Positions 50,758 to 59,427 are shown, counted from the stretch's first letter. The stretch is DNA of 64,000 nt from Streptomyces humi (GCF_001005085.2 NZ_LBMU02000088.1:124001-188000); one strand, 5' to 3'. The notes: generated from the letters alone by a model not told the origin. A program made the numbers and translations.

Positions 50758-51942
50758 ATGCTCCCCAGGTCCGCCTCGACCCCAGCGGCTGCCGAGCCCC
50801 TGGACTCCGACCCCACCGGTCTGTTGGCCAGACTGATCGCCATCGACTCCGTCAACCCGGACCTGGTTCCCGGCGGGGCCGGCGAGACCGTCATCGCCGA
50901 CTTCTGCGGCCACTGGCTGGCCGCCCATGGTTTCGAGGTCCACCGTCTGGAAAGGCGCCCCGGCCGGCCCTCGCTCGTCGCGATCGCCCGCGGCACCGGC
51001 GGCGGCCGCTCCCTCATGCTCAACGGTCATCTCGACACCGTCAGCCTCGCCGACTACGACGGCGACCCGCTCGACCCGCAGATCCGCGGCGGAAGGATGT
51101 ACGGCCGCGGCTCCTTCGACATGAAGGGCGGCATCGCCGCCATGATGGTCGCCGCGGCCCGCGCCACCGCCGACGGACCCCTGCGCGGCGACGTCATCCT
51201 CGCCTGCGTCGCCGACGAGGAGTTCGGCAGCTCCGGCACCGCGGAGGTGCTGGAGTCGTTCACGGCCGACGCGGCGATCGTCACCGAGCCGAGCCACCTC
51301 GAAGTCACCCTCGCCCACAAGGGTTTCGTCTGGTTCGACGTGGAGATCGAAGGCCGAGCGGCCCACGGCTCGCGGCCCGACCTCGGCATCGACGCCATCG
51401 CCAAGGCCGGGCACTTCCTGGTCGCCCTGGAGAACCTGGGCCGGCGCCTCGCGCACGGCCCGGCCCACCCGCTCCTGGGCACCGGCACCGTGCACGCCTC
51501 CGTCATCCACGGCGGCGAGGAGCCCTCCACCTACCCCGCGCACTGCCGCATCACCCTGGAGCGCCGCACCGTCCCCGGCGAGAACGCCGACACCGTCGAG
51601 CGCGAGCTGACCGCCATACTCGACCGACTCGCCGCCACGGTTGCCGACTTCCACTACCGGCTGACCCGCGGCCTGCACCGCGAACCCTTCGAGGCCGACC
51701 CCCAGGCACCCGTCGTCCGTACTCTCACCCACCACGCCGAGCAGGCCCTCGGCCACCCGCCGGTCGTGCGCGCCGAGCCGTTCTGGACCGACTGCGCCCT
51801 CCTGGACCAGGCCGGCATTCCCTGCCTGCTCTTCGGCGTCGACGGCGAAGGCGCCCACGCGGCCACCGAGTACGTCGACCTCGCCTCGCTGGACCGCCTC
51901 ACCGACATCCTCACCGCCACCATCGCCAACTTCTGTTCCTGA
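50758..51942 (+). CDS. M20-family metallopeptidase / ArgE-DapE-type deacylase
   Basis: 394 residues from ATG with GGAAGG just upstream. Di-zinc ligands are visible: His91 (NGHLDTV), Asp121 (SFDMKGG), the Glu pair 154-155 (DEEFGS), Glu177 (TEPS) and a C-terminal His in DGEGAHAATEYV. A central lid/dimerisation domain contains the conserved His of AAHGSRPD. It hydrolyses an N-acyl amino acid or similar amide in the cytoplasm. A truncated amino-acid permease follows 47 bp downstream, which suggests an ancestral uptake-and-hydrolysis operon. Confidence 0.5.
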   Translation: MLPRSASTPAAAEPLDSDPTGLLARLIAIDSVNPDLVPGGAGETVIADFCGHWLAAHGFEVHRLERRPGRPSLVAIARGTGGGRSLMLNGHLDTVSLADYDGDPLDPQIRGGRMYGRGSFDMKGGIAAMMVAAARATADGPLRGDVILACVADEEFGSSGTAEVLESFTADAAIVTEPSHLEVTLAHKGFVWFDVEIEGRAAHGSRPDLGIDAIAKAGHFLVALENLGRRLAHGPAHPLLGTGTVHASVIHGGEEPSTYPAHCRITLERRTVPGENADTVERELTAILDRLAATVADFHYRLTRGLHREPFEADPQAPVVRTLTHHAEQALGHPPVVRAEPFWTDCALLDQAGIPCLLFGVDGEGAHAATEYVDLASLDRLTDILTATIANFCS

Positions 51943-51989
51943 GCCGTCGGCCGGACCCGGGCCCGGCACGGAACGAAAAGTGCACCACC

Positions 51990-52231
51990 ATGACCACTCA
52001 GGTCGACCAGCACCACGGCGACGACCGCGCCGCCCTCGACGGCGCGCCCGACGAGGGTTACCAGCGCGGTCTCAGCGCCCGCCAGGTCCAGATGTGGCGA
52101 TCGGCGGCGCCATCGGCGTCGGCCCCTTCCACGGATCGGGCGCCGGCATCGCCCGGATCGGGCCGAGCCTGATCGCCTGCTACGCCGGAGCAGGCGTCGT
52201 CGTCTTCTTCATCATGCGGGTCCCGGGGTGA
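51990..52231 (+). pseudogene. Amino acid permease, N-terminal remnant (frameshift and truncation)
   Basis: ATG 51990 opens a hydrophilic N-terminus ending GYQRGLSARQVQM. The frame then shifts and continues as AIGGAIGVGPFHGSGAGI...LIACYAGAGVVVFFIMR, the first membrane helices of an APC-superfamily permease (normally AIGGAIGTGLFLGSG). A stop follows after two helices and the other ten are missing. Nonfunctional. It sits directly after the M20 hydrolase. Confidence 0.5.
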
Positions 52232-52256
52232 ACTGCTCACCTGTCGCCCACGCGCT

Positions 52257-53111
52257 CTAGCCCTGCACGGTGAGCCGGGCCTGGTCGAAGCGTAGGGCGG
52301 CGAGGTCCTCGGGGCGAATGAGCCAGTAGAGAGTGCCCTCTTCACCCCACGCCGTCTTCGCTTCTGCGTCGCTGTCGAACTGGGCGAGCAGTGCCCAGCG
52401 CTCGGCTTCCCGGTCCAGGGGCTGGTCGCCCCACGCGTGCGTGCCGTCGAGCGCCGCGTTCGCGATGTCGTACTCCACCGGCCCCTGGACGGGCACGGCG
52501 TGGCCGCCGATCTGGTGACCGATCCGGGTGCGCAGGCGGCCGAAGGCACGGAGGAACGGCTTGAGCTCAGCCGGGGTCTCGCGAGGGTGAGGCCAGTGCC
52601 GGGTGTCGCCGAGCAGGGCTTGCCGGGCCTGGGGCAGCCACAGGTCGGGGGCGCTTTGCTCTGTTCCGGCGGTCAGCTCCACCCGTGAGAACGCTTCCAG
52701 CTCCGGGGGCGCCTCTGTCGGGAAGACGGGGGTGTTCTCCGGTACGTACAACACCTGAGCCCCAGCCCAGGTTTCGGGGTCGTCGGCCGAAACGAAGACG
52801 TCTTCGTCGAGCTGACCGTCGAAAAGGAAGAAGAGCAGGCTCCCGTCCTGCGGAAACTGCTCAACAAGTCCCTCGCGGGGGAGTGCGGCACACCGCACCG
52901 AAGCGACGAAGGACAGGGGCCCGTGCCCGGGCCACTCCGGCCAGCCGGCCCCTGCCGGAAGATTCGGGTTCCCGCCGAGGGCGGCCACGGTCTGCTCGCC
53001 GTCCACCGCCCGACGAAGGCGTACGCATGGCCGTAGAAGCGCTGTCCAGCGCTGGGCAAGATCGCCGGGAAGGTGCTCGGCAGCAAGCCGGGAGTATCGC
53101 TCGTCGGTCAT
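52257..53111 (-). CDS. DUF1963 (YwqG-like) protein
   Basis: 284 residues from the ATG of MTDERYSRLAAE. The family signature GGNPNLPAGAGWPEWPGHGPLSFVASVRCAAL appears near residue 45, followed by LLFFLFDGQ and a C-terminal WALLAQFDSD...GTLYWLIRPEDLAALRFDQARLTVQG. DUF1963 proteins are soluble cytoplasmic proteins of unknown biochemical role, sometimes found near toxin-immunity or SMI1-like genes. No signal peptide. Neighbouring sequence on both sides is decayed. Confidence 0.5.
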   Translation of the reverse strand: MTDERYSRLAAEHLPGDLAQRWTALLRPCVRLRRAVDGEQTVAALGGNPNLPAGAGWPEWPGHGPLSFVASVRCAALPREGLVEQFPQDGSLLFFLFDGQLDEDVFVSADDPETWAGAQVLYVPENTPVFPTEAPPELEAFSRVELTAGTEQSAPDLWLPQARQALLGDTRHWPHPRETPAELKPFLRAFGRLRTRIGHQIGGHAVPVQGPVEYDIANAALDGTHAWGDQPLDREAERWALLAQFDSDAEAKTAWGEEGTLYWLIRPEDLAALRFDQARLTVQG

Positions 53112-53189
53112 GCGGGGCATCATCCCCGCCCCCGCTGACAACGCGGTGGCAGGACAGGGAGTGAGGTCGGTTGTGCACAACGGTTTTAG

Positions 53190-53369
53190 ATCCTTGGCGT
53201 CACGGACCTGTCCGACGTGCCCGGCCTGCGGCGCGTCGACAACGTCGAAGGCATCACACCGGGCCCGTGCCTCCCGGACGGCCGCCGTACCGTGCTCCTG
53301 GTCTCCGACGACAACTTCTCCTCCGTCCAGACGACCCGGTTCCTCGCCTTCGCCGCCACGGGCATCTGA
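53190..53369 (+). pseudogene. 3' remnant of an esterase-like phytase family protein
   Basis: A 59-residue open stretch without start codon, DLSDVPGLRRVDNVEGITPG...LPDGRRTVLLVSDDNFSSVQTT, is the last beta-blade of secreted phytase-like (esterase-like activity) proteins. Everything upstream is replaced by the opposite-strand DUF1963 gene. A leftover after a recombination junction near 53185. Confidence 0.5.
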
Positions 53370-53513
53370 CGCAGCACCTCACAAGGGCCTGTCGGAACGT
53401 GTCAGTGCGCCCCTCTACAGTGCGGCCATGTCCGACCGTCCGACTGCTGATGGTGAGCAGGTCGGTCCAGGTGAATCATCCAGATGTGATCAGATGTCGC
53501 CAGGAGAAAGGGC

Positions 53514-53933
53514 ATGGCAATGGATGAGGACGAGTGCCTTCACCGCTACGGTCTGCACCCTGTCGGCGTGGGCCTCGATGAGGTTCGCGAGCTGCTCGGA
53601 GTGCGTATCCGGCTGGAGCGGAAGGCTCAAGGCCACGGCGACACCGAACTGATGAAATTGTGCTGCGTTCAGCTGTTCAACGCCGGCCGTCTCGACGACG
53701 TATTGCTCATCTGGAAGGCCAAGTCCGCCAGCATGGAAGCAGACTGCTCGATCGACATCCAGTTGTTGTGCGGAAGCGGACTGGCCAGAACCAAGGCGCA
53801 CCTGTTGTCGCAGCGTCAACCAGAAGCCGAAGCGGCGCTTCAGCGATTGCTCGACTGCGAGAAGACCGGCGACTTCGAGGACTTCTCCGTCGAGGGACAC
53901 TCCTCCCGGTACGCCGCCTACTACACGTCATGA
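53514..53933 (+). CDS. Hypothetical helical-repeat protein
   Basis: 139 residues, ATG preceded by AGGAGAAAGGGC. Not recognised. Helical hairpins (LDEVRELLGVRIRLERKAQGHGDTELMKLCCVQLFNAGRLDDVLLIWKAKSASM...SQRQPEAEAALQRLLDCEKTGDF) suggest a TPR-like or immunity-protein fold. Somewhat lower GC and more Cys than neighbours may indicate recent acquisition. Function unknown. Confidence 0.5.
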   Translation: MAMDEDECLHRYGLHPVGVGLDEVRELLGVRIRLERKAQGHGDTELMKLCCVQLFNAGRLDDVLLIWKAKSASMEADCSIDIQLLCGSGLARTKAHLLSQRQPEAEAALQRLLDCEKTGDFEDFSVEGHSSRYAAYYTS

Positions 53934-54260
53934 AGTTGACGGACACGCGGTCGGGCTCCCGTCGGCGAGGCCCCCGCCGTCGCGCGTCTCGTGGGCCTTG
54001 CGTGGCGGCGAGCCGGGCAGACCACTCCCGTTCAGCGATGACGAGGGCGTCCTCCGGTGCGGTGAACCCCGCCGGCGGCGCGGTCGGCGTGCGAAGCGAC
54101 GGCGCTCGTCCTTGAGTTTCTTGACCAGCAGTGGCGGATAGAACGCGTTGTCCCACGTTTTCACATGGAGCCCGCCGACGAAGATGTCGACGCACAGCAG
54201 GTACGGTTCACGTTCAACGTGGAACTCCAAACCGAATCCGATCCGCGACCCGAACAACAT
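53928..54260 (-). pseudogene. Hypothetical gene interrupted by a frameshift
   Basis: From the ATG at 54260 the product begins MLFGSRIGFGLEFHVE and continues HVKTWDNAFYPPLLVKKLKDERRRFA, which looks like real protein. After ~57 residues the sensible reading moves to another frame (TPTAPPAGFTAPEDALVIAEREWSARLA), while the original frame becomes Arg-rich. A one-base indel near 54090 would explain this. It could be a sequencing error or true decay. Function unknown. Confidence 0.5.
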
Positions 54261-54334
54261 GGCGACCCCCCAGCACTGGCGCTACGCCCCAACGCGGGTG
54301 GCCGACGCCTTGGATACGTGGTTACTGTACGCAG

Positions 54335-55135
54335 ATGTCGTACCGACTCGACGCTGTCGTAGGTGAATTTGACCGCTTGCGAAGCTGGGCCGAAGGAGTG
54401 CCGGGGGCGGTGGTCGCCCCGCTCAGGCAACGCAAGGGCTTGCTGCCCCTTTCCACCGCGCTCATCGGTGACCTGCCGAGAATGCTGTGCGACCTCTCAC
54501 TGAGTGGACCGGTGGTTCATGTGCACGCGGACTTCTGGGGCGGCGAGGGGGATCAGACCGCCGCCTTGTGGCGGGCCGGCGTACTGCAATGGGGGCCGGT
54601 GCATACTTCGGAATTCAGCGGCCCGCGGGAGGACTGGCCGATCAACGCGGCGCTCGCCCGGCTCGGTGTGACGCCGGCCGGCCCCGACGCGCCGGACTAC
54701 CGCGACCTGTTCATGGAAGTGGGCCTCGGCCAGGGGCGGGACGAGGAGGACTGGCGCCGGGCCGCTTTGCAGGCCCGCGACGCGGCCGACTACGACGAGT
54801 GGCACGCGAGCGAGCAGGCCAAGCGTGAGGCCGAGGAGCGCGCCGCAGCCGAGCGTGCCGTCTCTGAGCGGCTCCCCGGCATCCCGGTGCCCCTCAATGG
54901 CAAGGAGATCATCGCCCTGCTCGGCCTGCCTCAAAGCCGGACGATAGGGGCGGCCATCCGCCACCTCCAGCAACTCCACATCGACTGCGGCCCCCAGTCC
55001 CGTCAGGAGGCCGAAGCCGCACTGCGCGCCTGGGCAGCGGAGCCAGGGTTGCCCCCCGCCACCGTACGACGGGTGGACACGACGTCGCCGCGCCCTCGCC
55101 GCCCGGCTTCTGCCGACCGCCACCGCGGCCAGTAG
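54335..55135 (+). CDS. Hypothetical protein with tRNA-nucleotidyltransferase-like C-terminus
   Basis: 266 residues from the ATG of MSYRLDAVVGEF. Residues 1-120 form an alpha/beta domain (LLPLSTALIGDLPRML, GPVVHVHADFWGGEGDQTAALW). A charged helix follows (~150-190, EQAKREAEERAAAERAVSERL), then NGKEIIALLGLPQSRTIGAAIRHLQQLHIDCGPQSRQEAEAALRAW, whose layout recalls the C-terminal helices of CCA-adding enzymes. No catalytic head domain is present, so the resemblance may be structural only. Function unknown. Confidence 0.5.
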   Translation: MSYRLDAVVGEFDRLRSWAEGVPGAVVAPLRQRKGLLPLSTALIGDLPRMLCDLSLSGPVVHVHADFWGGEGDQTAALWRAGVLQWGPVHTSEFSGPREDWPINAALARLGVTPAGPDAPDYRDLFMEVGLGQGRDEEDWRRAALQARDAADYDEWHASEQAKREAEERAAAERAVSERLPGIPVPLNGKEIIALLGLPQSRTIGAAIRHLQQLHIDCGPQSRQEAEAALRAWAAEPGLPPATVRRVDTTSPRPRRPASADRHRGQ

Positions 55136-55169
55136 TCACCGACGGCCTCCTTGAACCAGAGCGCTCAGG

Positions 55170-55320
55170 TCGGAGTGCGGTAGCTGCTGAGGGTTTAGGC
55201 GTTGTTGCCGGTGCAGGCGAGGGAGCGGTCGGCTTTGCGTTCGTCGGCGGGGGAGCCGACGGCACCCGGCGAGCCGGGGCATGGTGCGTTCGGCGGTCCA
55301 GCGGTGGCTGCTGAGTCGTT
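55170..55320 (-). mobile_element. IS5-type transposase C-terminal scrap
   Basis: The minus strand reads SSHRWTAERTMPRLAGCRRL, the conserved terminal helix with the catalytic Glu of IS5-family transposases (R-W-x-x-E-R-T). After a frameshift ERKADRSLACTGNNA follows before a stop. No start, DDE core or inverted repeat remains. The rest of the 55136-55459 gap shows nothing recognisable. Confidence 0.5.
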
Positions 55321-55459
55321 GTGAGGTTTCGACACCAACGAAGTGATCAGGAGGCCCTGTTCGAGTACGCCGAATACGCAGGGTCCCGGCAGCGAGTACG
55401 GCCGGCGCGTTGTGGGCCCTGACTTGGGGCTTTTCCTTACGGCTCTGCGCTGAGAAGGG

Positions 55460-56548
55460 TCAGGAGGGCCACAGCGAGGTCAGTTGGTCCTTGAAGAACA
55501 CGCTGGCCTCGAACGTGTCGGGGCTAGTGCTGGTGATCTTGTCAGAGAAACCGAAGGCAAGCCGCGGACCACTGGAGGTCCGCCAGACGGCTATGCCCTG
55601 GGGTTCACGCCCGGGCAAGGAGGCGCCGGCCGTCGTATGGAATTTCCAGCGGTACGGACTCGAGGGATCGTTCATGTCGATGCAGATGATGTACGAAGGC
55701 GGGGTGGAGTCGCCGCTCGAGGGCGGTCCGCCGAAGAGCAGGTAGGCGTATTGCCCATATGCGGTGATGCCCTGGAACAGATCGCTGTCGTTCAGCCCGA
55801 GTTCGGCGTTGGTGGGAATCGCCCGCTCCAGCAGGCGCTTGGAAATGACACCCGAGGACAGCACCTCGGACAGGTCGAACAGCGCCAGACGCCAGGGTGT
55901 CGTCGTTCCCATGTACCGAATGAGAAGCCGGTTGTTGTAGGGATCGATCGCCGGACGAGGGCAGTCGAGGAAGGTCGCGACGTCCATCGGGAACACCCCG
56001 AGGTACTGTCCGCCGCGATTGAAGTAGTCGAGGTCGCCGCCGTCCTTGTACTTGAAGCGGGCGATCTTGTGACTGTTCGGCGGCTCGGGTGGCGTGGCAT
56101 GGGGATTCGAGCTCTCCCAGTCGCCTGCCACCCAGATGTAGGGAGATCCGTTGGTGTCGGGCTCGACCCCGATGGACGAGCCGTGGTCGAACGAGTGAAT
56201 TGCCATGGCTCCGAGCACATTGCCCGAGAGATCGGTTCTCGTCACCCACAGATCGCCGGTGTCACTGCCCACTTTGGTCTGCACGAAGTAGATGTGCCCG
56301 TAGACGTGATCGTAGGCGAACGACTGCATCGCCCAGTAAGGCTGGTGAAGCGTCTGCCGCAGGACGGGATTATCGCCGGTCCCGTCGAGTTTGAAATGCA
56401 GGGTGGGATCCACATCGGCGTTGGCCGTTCCCGCCGCCGACAGGGAGAGTCCGCCGGTCGCGGCGGCGACGGTCAACGCTGCGCTGCCGCGAAGGAATGC
56501 GCGCCGGTTCGTGTGGTGCTTGCCGCTCTCGTGGGTTATGCCGCTCAA
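55460..56548 (-). CDS. Tat-exported beta-propeller-like protein (TarC/helveticin-like)
   Basis: 362 residues. Twin-arginine signal (TNRRAFLRGSAALTVAAATGG, cleavage near TANADV). The mature part has repeated beta-blade units: QSFAYDHVYGHIYFVQTK, LWVTRTDLSGNVLGAM, SPYIWVAGDW, AIDPYNNRLLIRYM, YAYLLFGGPP and QGIAVWRTSSGPRLAFGF. This resembles the five-bladed propeller of proteins annotated as teichoic acid biosynthesis protein C or helveticin J-like bacteriocins. It lacks an evident catalytic motif, so carbohydrate or wall binding is the best guess. Single gene, divergent from the esterase at 56720. Confidence 0.5.
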   Translation of the reverse strand: MSGITHESGKHHTNRRAFLRGSAALTVAAATGGLSLSAAGTANADVDPTLHFKLDGTGDNPVLRQTLHQPYWAMQSFAYDHVYGHIYFVQTKVGSDTGDLWVTRTDLSGNVLGAMAIHSFDHGSSIGVEPDTNGSPYIWVAGDWESSNPHATPPEPPNSHKIARFKYKDGGDLDYFNRGGQYLGVFPMDVATFLDCPRPAIDPYNNRLLIRYMGTTTPWRLALFDLSEVLSSGVISKRLLERAIPTNAELGLNDSDLFQGITAYGQYAYLLFGGPPSSGDSTPPSYIICIDMNDPSSPYRWKFHTTAGASLPGREPQGIAVWRTSSGPRLAFGFSDKITSTSPDTFEASVFFKDQLTSLWPS

Positions 56549-56719
56549 ATCATCACCCTCCAGATGCCTGACAGATTTTGATCAAACTAGCAGTCAGGTC
56601 GCTGTGAGAGGAGTGAAGAGACTGAGTCTTTTCCGACCTCGCGCTGAGGCTGCGAGGTCGAGCGTCCGGACGAAAATGCCTTGCGGCCAAAGGGGTTGAT
56701 CGCCCTACGGTTGCTCCCC

Positions 56720-57568
56720 GTGACCATGGAGATGCCCTACCAGCCACTCCCGATCGACCAGTCCGACGTGCGCTACCTCCACGGACCCGATTCCACTCTC
56801 CAACCGGGCGTGCCCGCTGGCGAGACAATCGAGTTCGAGTGGAGGGACAGCGAGGTCTACCCGGGAACCCTCCGGAAGTTCTGGGTACATGTGCCTGCAC
56901 GGTACGACCCAGCGGAACCGGCATCCTTGATGGTGTTCCAGGACGGATGGTGGTACCTGGACCCCGCAGGGGAGGTACGCGGCGCGATCGTCCTGGACAA
57001 CCTCGTTCACCGCGGCGACATCCCTGCCACCATCGGTGTGTTCGTCGATCCGGGCGTCTTACCCAGCGCGGAGAACCCCAAGAACCGTAACAACGAGTAC
57101 GACGCCTTCGACGACCAGTACGTCACCTTCCTCCTCACCGAGATCATCCCGCAGGTCGCAGAGCGCGTTGTCATCGCCCAGTCGCCCGAACAGTGGGGCA
57201 TCTGCGGAGGGAGCAGCGGCGGCAACTGCGCCCTTACCGCCGCATGGCTGCGTCCGGACAAGTTCCGCCGCGTCATCGGATACCTGTCCAGCTTCGCGCA
57301 GATGCCGGACGGCAATCCCTACCCCCACCTCATCTCCTGCGCCCCTCCCAAGCCGCTGCGCATCTTCATGCAAGGTGGCCACCGCGACCTGCACTGGAAT
57401 GAGCCTCAGTGGAACTGGCTCGCCGAAAACCTGCGCGTGGCAGCCGCTCTCGCAGAAGCGGGCTACGACTTCCGTCTTGTTCTGGGAGACGGCGGACACA
57501 GCCCCAACCACGGCGGGGTCCTGCTGCCGGATGCTCTGCGCTGGCTGTGGCGGCCCAACGAGGAGTGA
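56720..57568 (+). CDS. Esterase (enterochelin esterase / esterase D-like fold)
   Basis: 282 residues from GTG 56720; a TACGGT -10 at 56706 places the transcript start on this codon, so it is probably leaderless. Fold marks: LRKFWVHVPARYDP, SLMVFQDGWWY, nucleophile Ser165 or Ser166 in CGGSSGGN, and a late His in GDGGHSPNH. No signal peptide. Members cleave siderophore lactones or other carboxylic esters. Without siderophore genes nearby the substrate is open. Confidence 0.5.
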   Translation: MTMEMPYQPLPIDQSDVRYLHGPDSTLQPGVPAGETIEFEWRDSEVYPGTLRKFWVHVPARYDPAEPASLMVFQDGWWYLDPAGEVRGAIVLDNLVHRGDIPATIGVFVDPGVLPSAENPKNRNNEYDAFDDQYVTFLLTEIIPQVAERVVIAQSPEQWGICGGSSGGNCALTAAWLRPDKFRRVIGYLSSFAQMPDGNPYPHLISCAPPKPLRIFMQGGHRDLHWNEPQWNWLAENLRVAAALAEAGYDFRLVLGDGGHSPNHGGVLLPDALRWLWRPNEE

Positions 57569-57647
57569 CCGGTACGCGCGTCATCCAACCAGGCACCGGC
57601 CGCAGTGAGGTGAGATGCAGCCCCGGGTCGCACAAAGGCGTGCAGTT

Positions 57648-57691
57648 CCTGGTCAGGCGAGTTCACAATCAAGATCACTCGCCTGACCAGG
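57648..57691. repeat. 15-bp perfect inverted repeat at the transposase left end
   Basis: CCTGGTCAGGCGAGT and its exact complement, 14 bp apart, end 9 bp before the transposase start codon. It may be part of the IS end or a hairpin limiting transposase expression. Confidence 0.5.
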
Positions 57692-57700
57692 AGCGTCGTC

Positions 57701-58180
57701 GTGCTTGCCTACCCATCCGCCATCGACCTGTCCAGCCGCACCCTGCACGACCTCTCCGCCCTTCTCGCAGGTCACCGCCGCCGCATCGGCTCCCGCTGGC
57801 GCCGCCTGACCTGTGGCAGCCAGACCCTTCTCGCCCTCGCCCACCTGCGCTGCGGAGACACCTACGCCCGCCTGGCCGCCGGTGTCCGCGTCGGGATCGC
57901 GACGGTCTACCGATACATACGCGAGGCGGCCGACCTCCTGGCCGCGCTCGCGCCCACGCCCGAACAGGCCATGGTGACCGTACGGAAGAAGGCGTAGGTG
58001 ATCCTGGACGGCACCGTGCTGCCCATCGACCGCGTTGCCGCCGACCGCCCGTACTACTCGGGGAAGAGGAAAAGCCACGGGATGAACGTGCAGGTCATCG
58101 CAGATCCAGCCGGACCCCTGATCCGGGTCGCCCTGTCCGTGGCCTCGGTGGTGGACCTCGCGGCCCGGCGCACCCGTCAG
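57701..58180 (+). mobile_element. IS5-family transposase pseudogene (in-frame amber, 3' truncated)
   Basis: GTG 57701 begins a 98-codon stretch (helix-turn-helix LLALAHLRCGDTYARLAAGVRVGIATVYRYI) ending in TAG at 57995. The same frame continues directly as VILDGTVLPIDRVAADRPYYSGKRKSHGMNVQVIADPAG, the DDE_Tnp_4 core with its first catalytic Asp. So one codon, probably a Tyr, has become an amber stop. After ~58120 similarity fades and the remaining DDE residues are missing where the stress-protein gene begins. Inactive element. Confidence 0.5.
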
Positions 58181-58198
58181 GCATCCCGGCTGAATGCC

Positions 58199-58765
58199 TC
58201 AGGCGTCGCGCGGCAGGGCCTCGAACGCCCTCCCCAGGTGGCCGCTGTCCGGTCGCAGCCGCCAGGTGTTCCGGCGGTGCAGGGCCGCGAGTTCGGCCTG
58301 TAGCGGGGACGGTGGCACCGCGAGGACGGTGCAGGTGGCGTGGGCGAGGCAGCAGCGGCCGACCGACGGCCGCAGCACGCGGTGCAGTCGGCTTCGCCGC
58401 CCGGCGCCGACCACGAGGAGGTCGTCCTCCCTGTCAGCGATCCGCACCAGTGACCGTCCCGGTGCGCCCCGGACGACGAGCGCCTGCCCCGGTACGGCGG
58501 GAGCCGTGCTGCCGAACACGTCACCCAGCGCCTTGAGCAGCCTCTCCCGGGCCAGCCGTTCCCACTCCCCGACCATGACGGCCGCGGCCGGCGACCTGCG
58601 GGCGGCGAGCTCTCCGCCGGGCGGCTCCCAGGCCAGCACCGGCCAGAGCTCGGCGCCCCGGCGCCGGGCCTCGTCGGCTGCCCGGCCCAGGGCGGCGAGG
58701 CTGCCCATCGAGCCGCTCACCCCCACGACGACGCGAACGGCTGAGGTGCTGGGGGACTCGGACAT
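58199..58765 (-). CDS. Universal stress protein (UspA family)
   Basis: 188 residues from the ATG of MSESPSTSAVRVVVGVSG. A single Usp domain (~10-145): VVVGVSGSMGSLAALGRAADEARRRGAELWPVLAW at the start, and VVGAGRRSRLHRVLRPSVGRCCLAHATCTVLAVP carrying the G-x2-G-x9-G/S ATP-binding-type motif in slightly altered form. The ~45-residue tail (QAELAALHRRNTWRLRPDSGH) is unusual. Expected to act in dormancy or redox stress. The 5' region shares a direct-repeat array with the divergent gene at 59089; the gene ends against a truncated IS. Confidence 0.5.
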   Translation of the reverse strand: MSESPSTSAVRVVVGVSGSMGSLAALGRAADEARRRGAELWPVLAWEPPGGELAARRSPAAAVMVGEWERLARERLLKALGDVFGSTAPAVPGQALVVRGAPGRSLVRIADREDDLLVVGAGRRSRLHRVLRPSVGRCCLAHATCTVLAVPPSPLQAELAALHRRNTWRLRPDSGHLGRAFEALPRDA

Positions 58766-58880
58766 CGCTTTCACCTTCTGCAACACGCCCACCGGAGACC
58801 GCGGACCGGCCGGTCCTTCTCGGAACCGCTTCCATCCCACCCCCGCCCGGCGCCCCACGAACAGCCCGGCCGCCCGTTCC

Positions 58881-58971
58881 TGACGTAGCCCTGACGGCCT
58901 CCTCCATGCCGTCCCACCAGGCACGTCAGCATCCCGTCAAGGTCCTCCGGAGCGGCGTCAGCATCCCGTCA
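58881..58971. promoter_or_regulatory. Array of CGTCA-N6-CGTCA direct repeats
   Basis: Three double sites with 11-bp period: TGACG-N6-TGACG at 58881-58896 (opposite orientation), CGTCA-GCATCC-CGTCA at 58924-58939 and again at 58956-58971. They lie between the divergent universal stress and SAV_915-type genes. The spacing is that of OmpR/PhoB-family binding sites. The regulator is not identified. Confidence 0.5.
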
Positions 58972-59088
58972 GGGCGCGTCCTGAGGCCGGGGAAGCCGGG
59001 CATAGCGTCACAGGCGAGCCCCGGTCCGCCTCCCCGCGGCCGGGGCACCACGCATCGATCACACACCGATCGCCTTTCGGGAGCCCCC

Positions 59089-59427
59089 ATGTCAGAACTC
59101 CTCTACGAGGACGACCCCGAGCCCTCTGATCGCCACCCGGCCGGACCCCTGTACGTCCCGGTCCGGCCGGGCCCCTCCGGGTGCGCGGCCCGGCTCTTCC
59201 GCACCCCGCTCGGCGACCGTACGGCCGTCGGCTTCACCTCCGAGCGCGGGCTGACCGCCACCCTCGGCCCCGGCCAGGCGTGGATCCGCCTCGCCGAACC
59301 CGCCCTGCGAGCGCTGACCGCCCCGCTCGGCATCATCACGGTCACGGTGGACCCGCAGTTCACCGCCCCGGCTCCCCGGCCGGTCAAGCCGGCCAGCTAC
59401 GACGTCCCCGCTCTGCGGGCAGCCTGA
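59089..59427 (+). CDS. SAV_915-family protein
   Basis: 112 residues, ATG with TCGGGAG upstream. The sequence (PLYVPVRPGPSGCAARLFRTPLGDRTAVGFTSERGLTATLGPGQAWIRLAEPALRALTAPLGI) fits the small streptomycete family named after SAV_915, with a beta-sheet core similar to SseB-like proteins. Role unknown. It stops 14 bp before lysA, so the two are co-transcribed and may act together, perhaps in amino-acid or wall-precursor supply. Confidence 0.5.
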   Translation: MSELLYEDDPEPSDRHPAGPLYVPVRPGPSGCAARLFRTPLGDRTAVGFTSERGLTATLGPGQAWIRLAEPALRALTAPLGIITVTVDPQFTAPAPRPVKPASYDVPALRAA

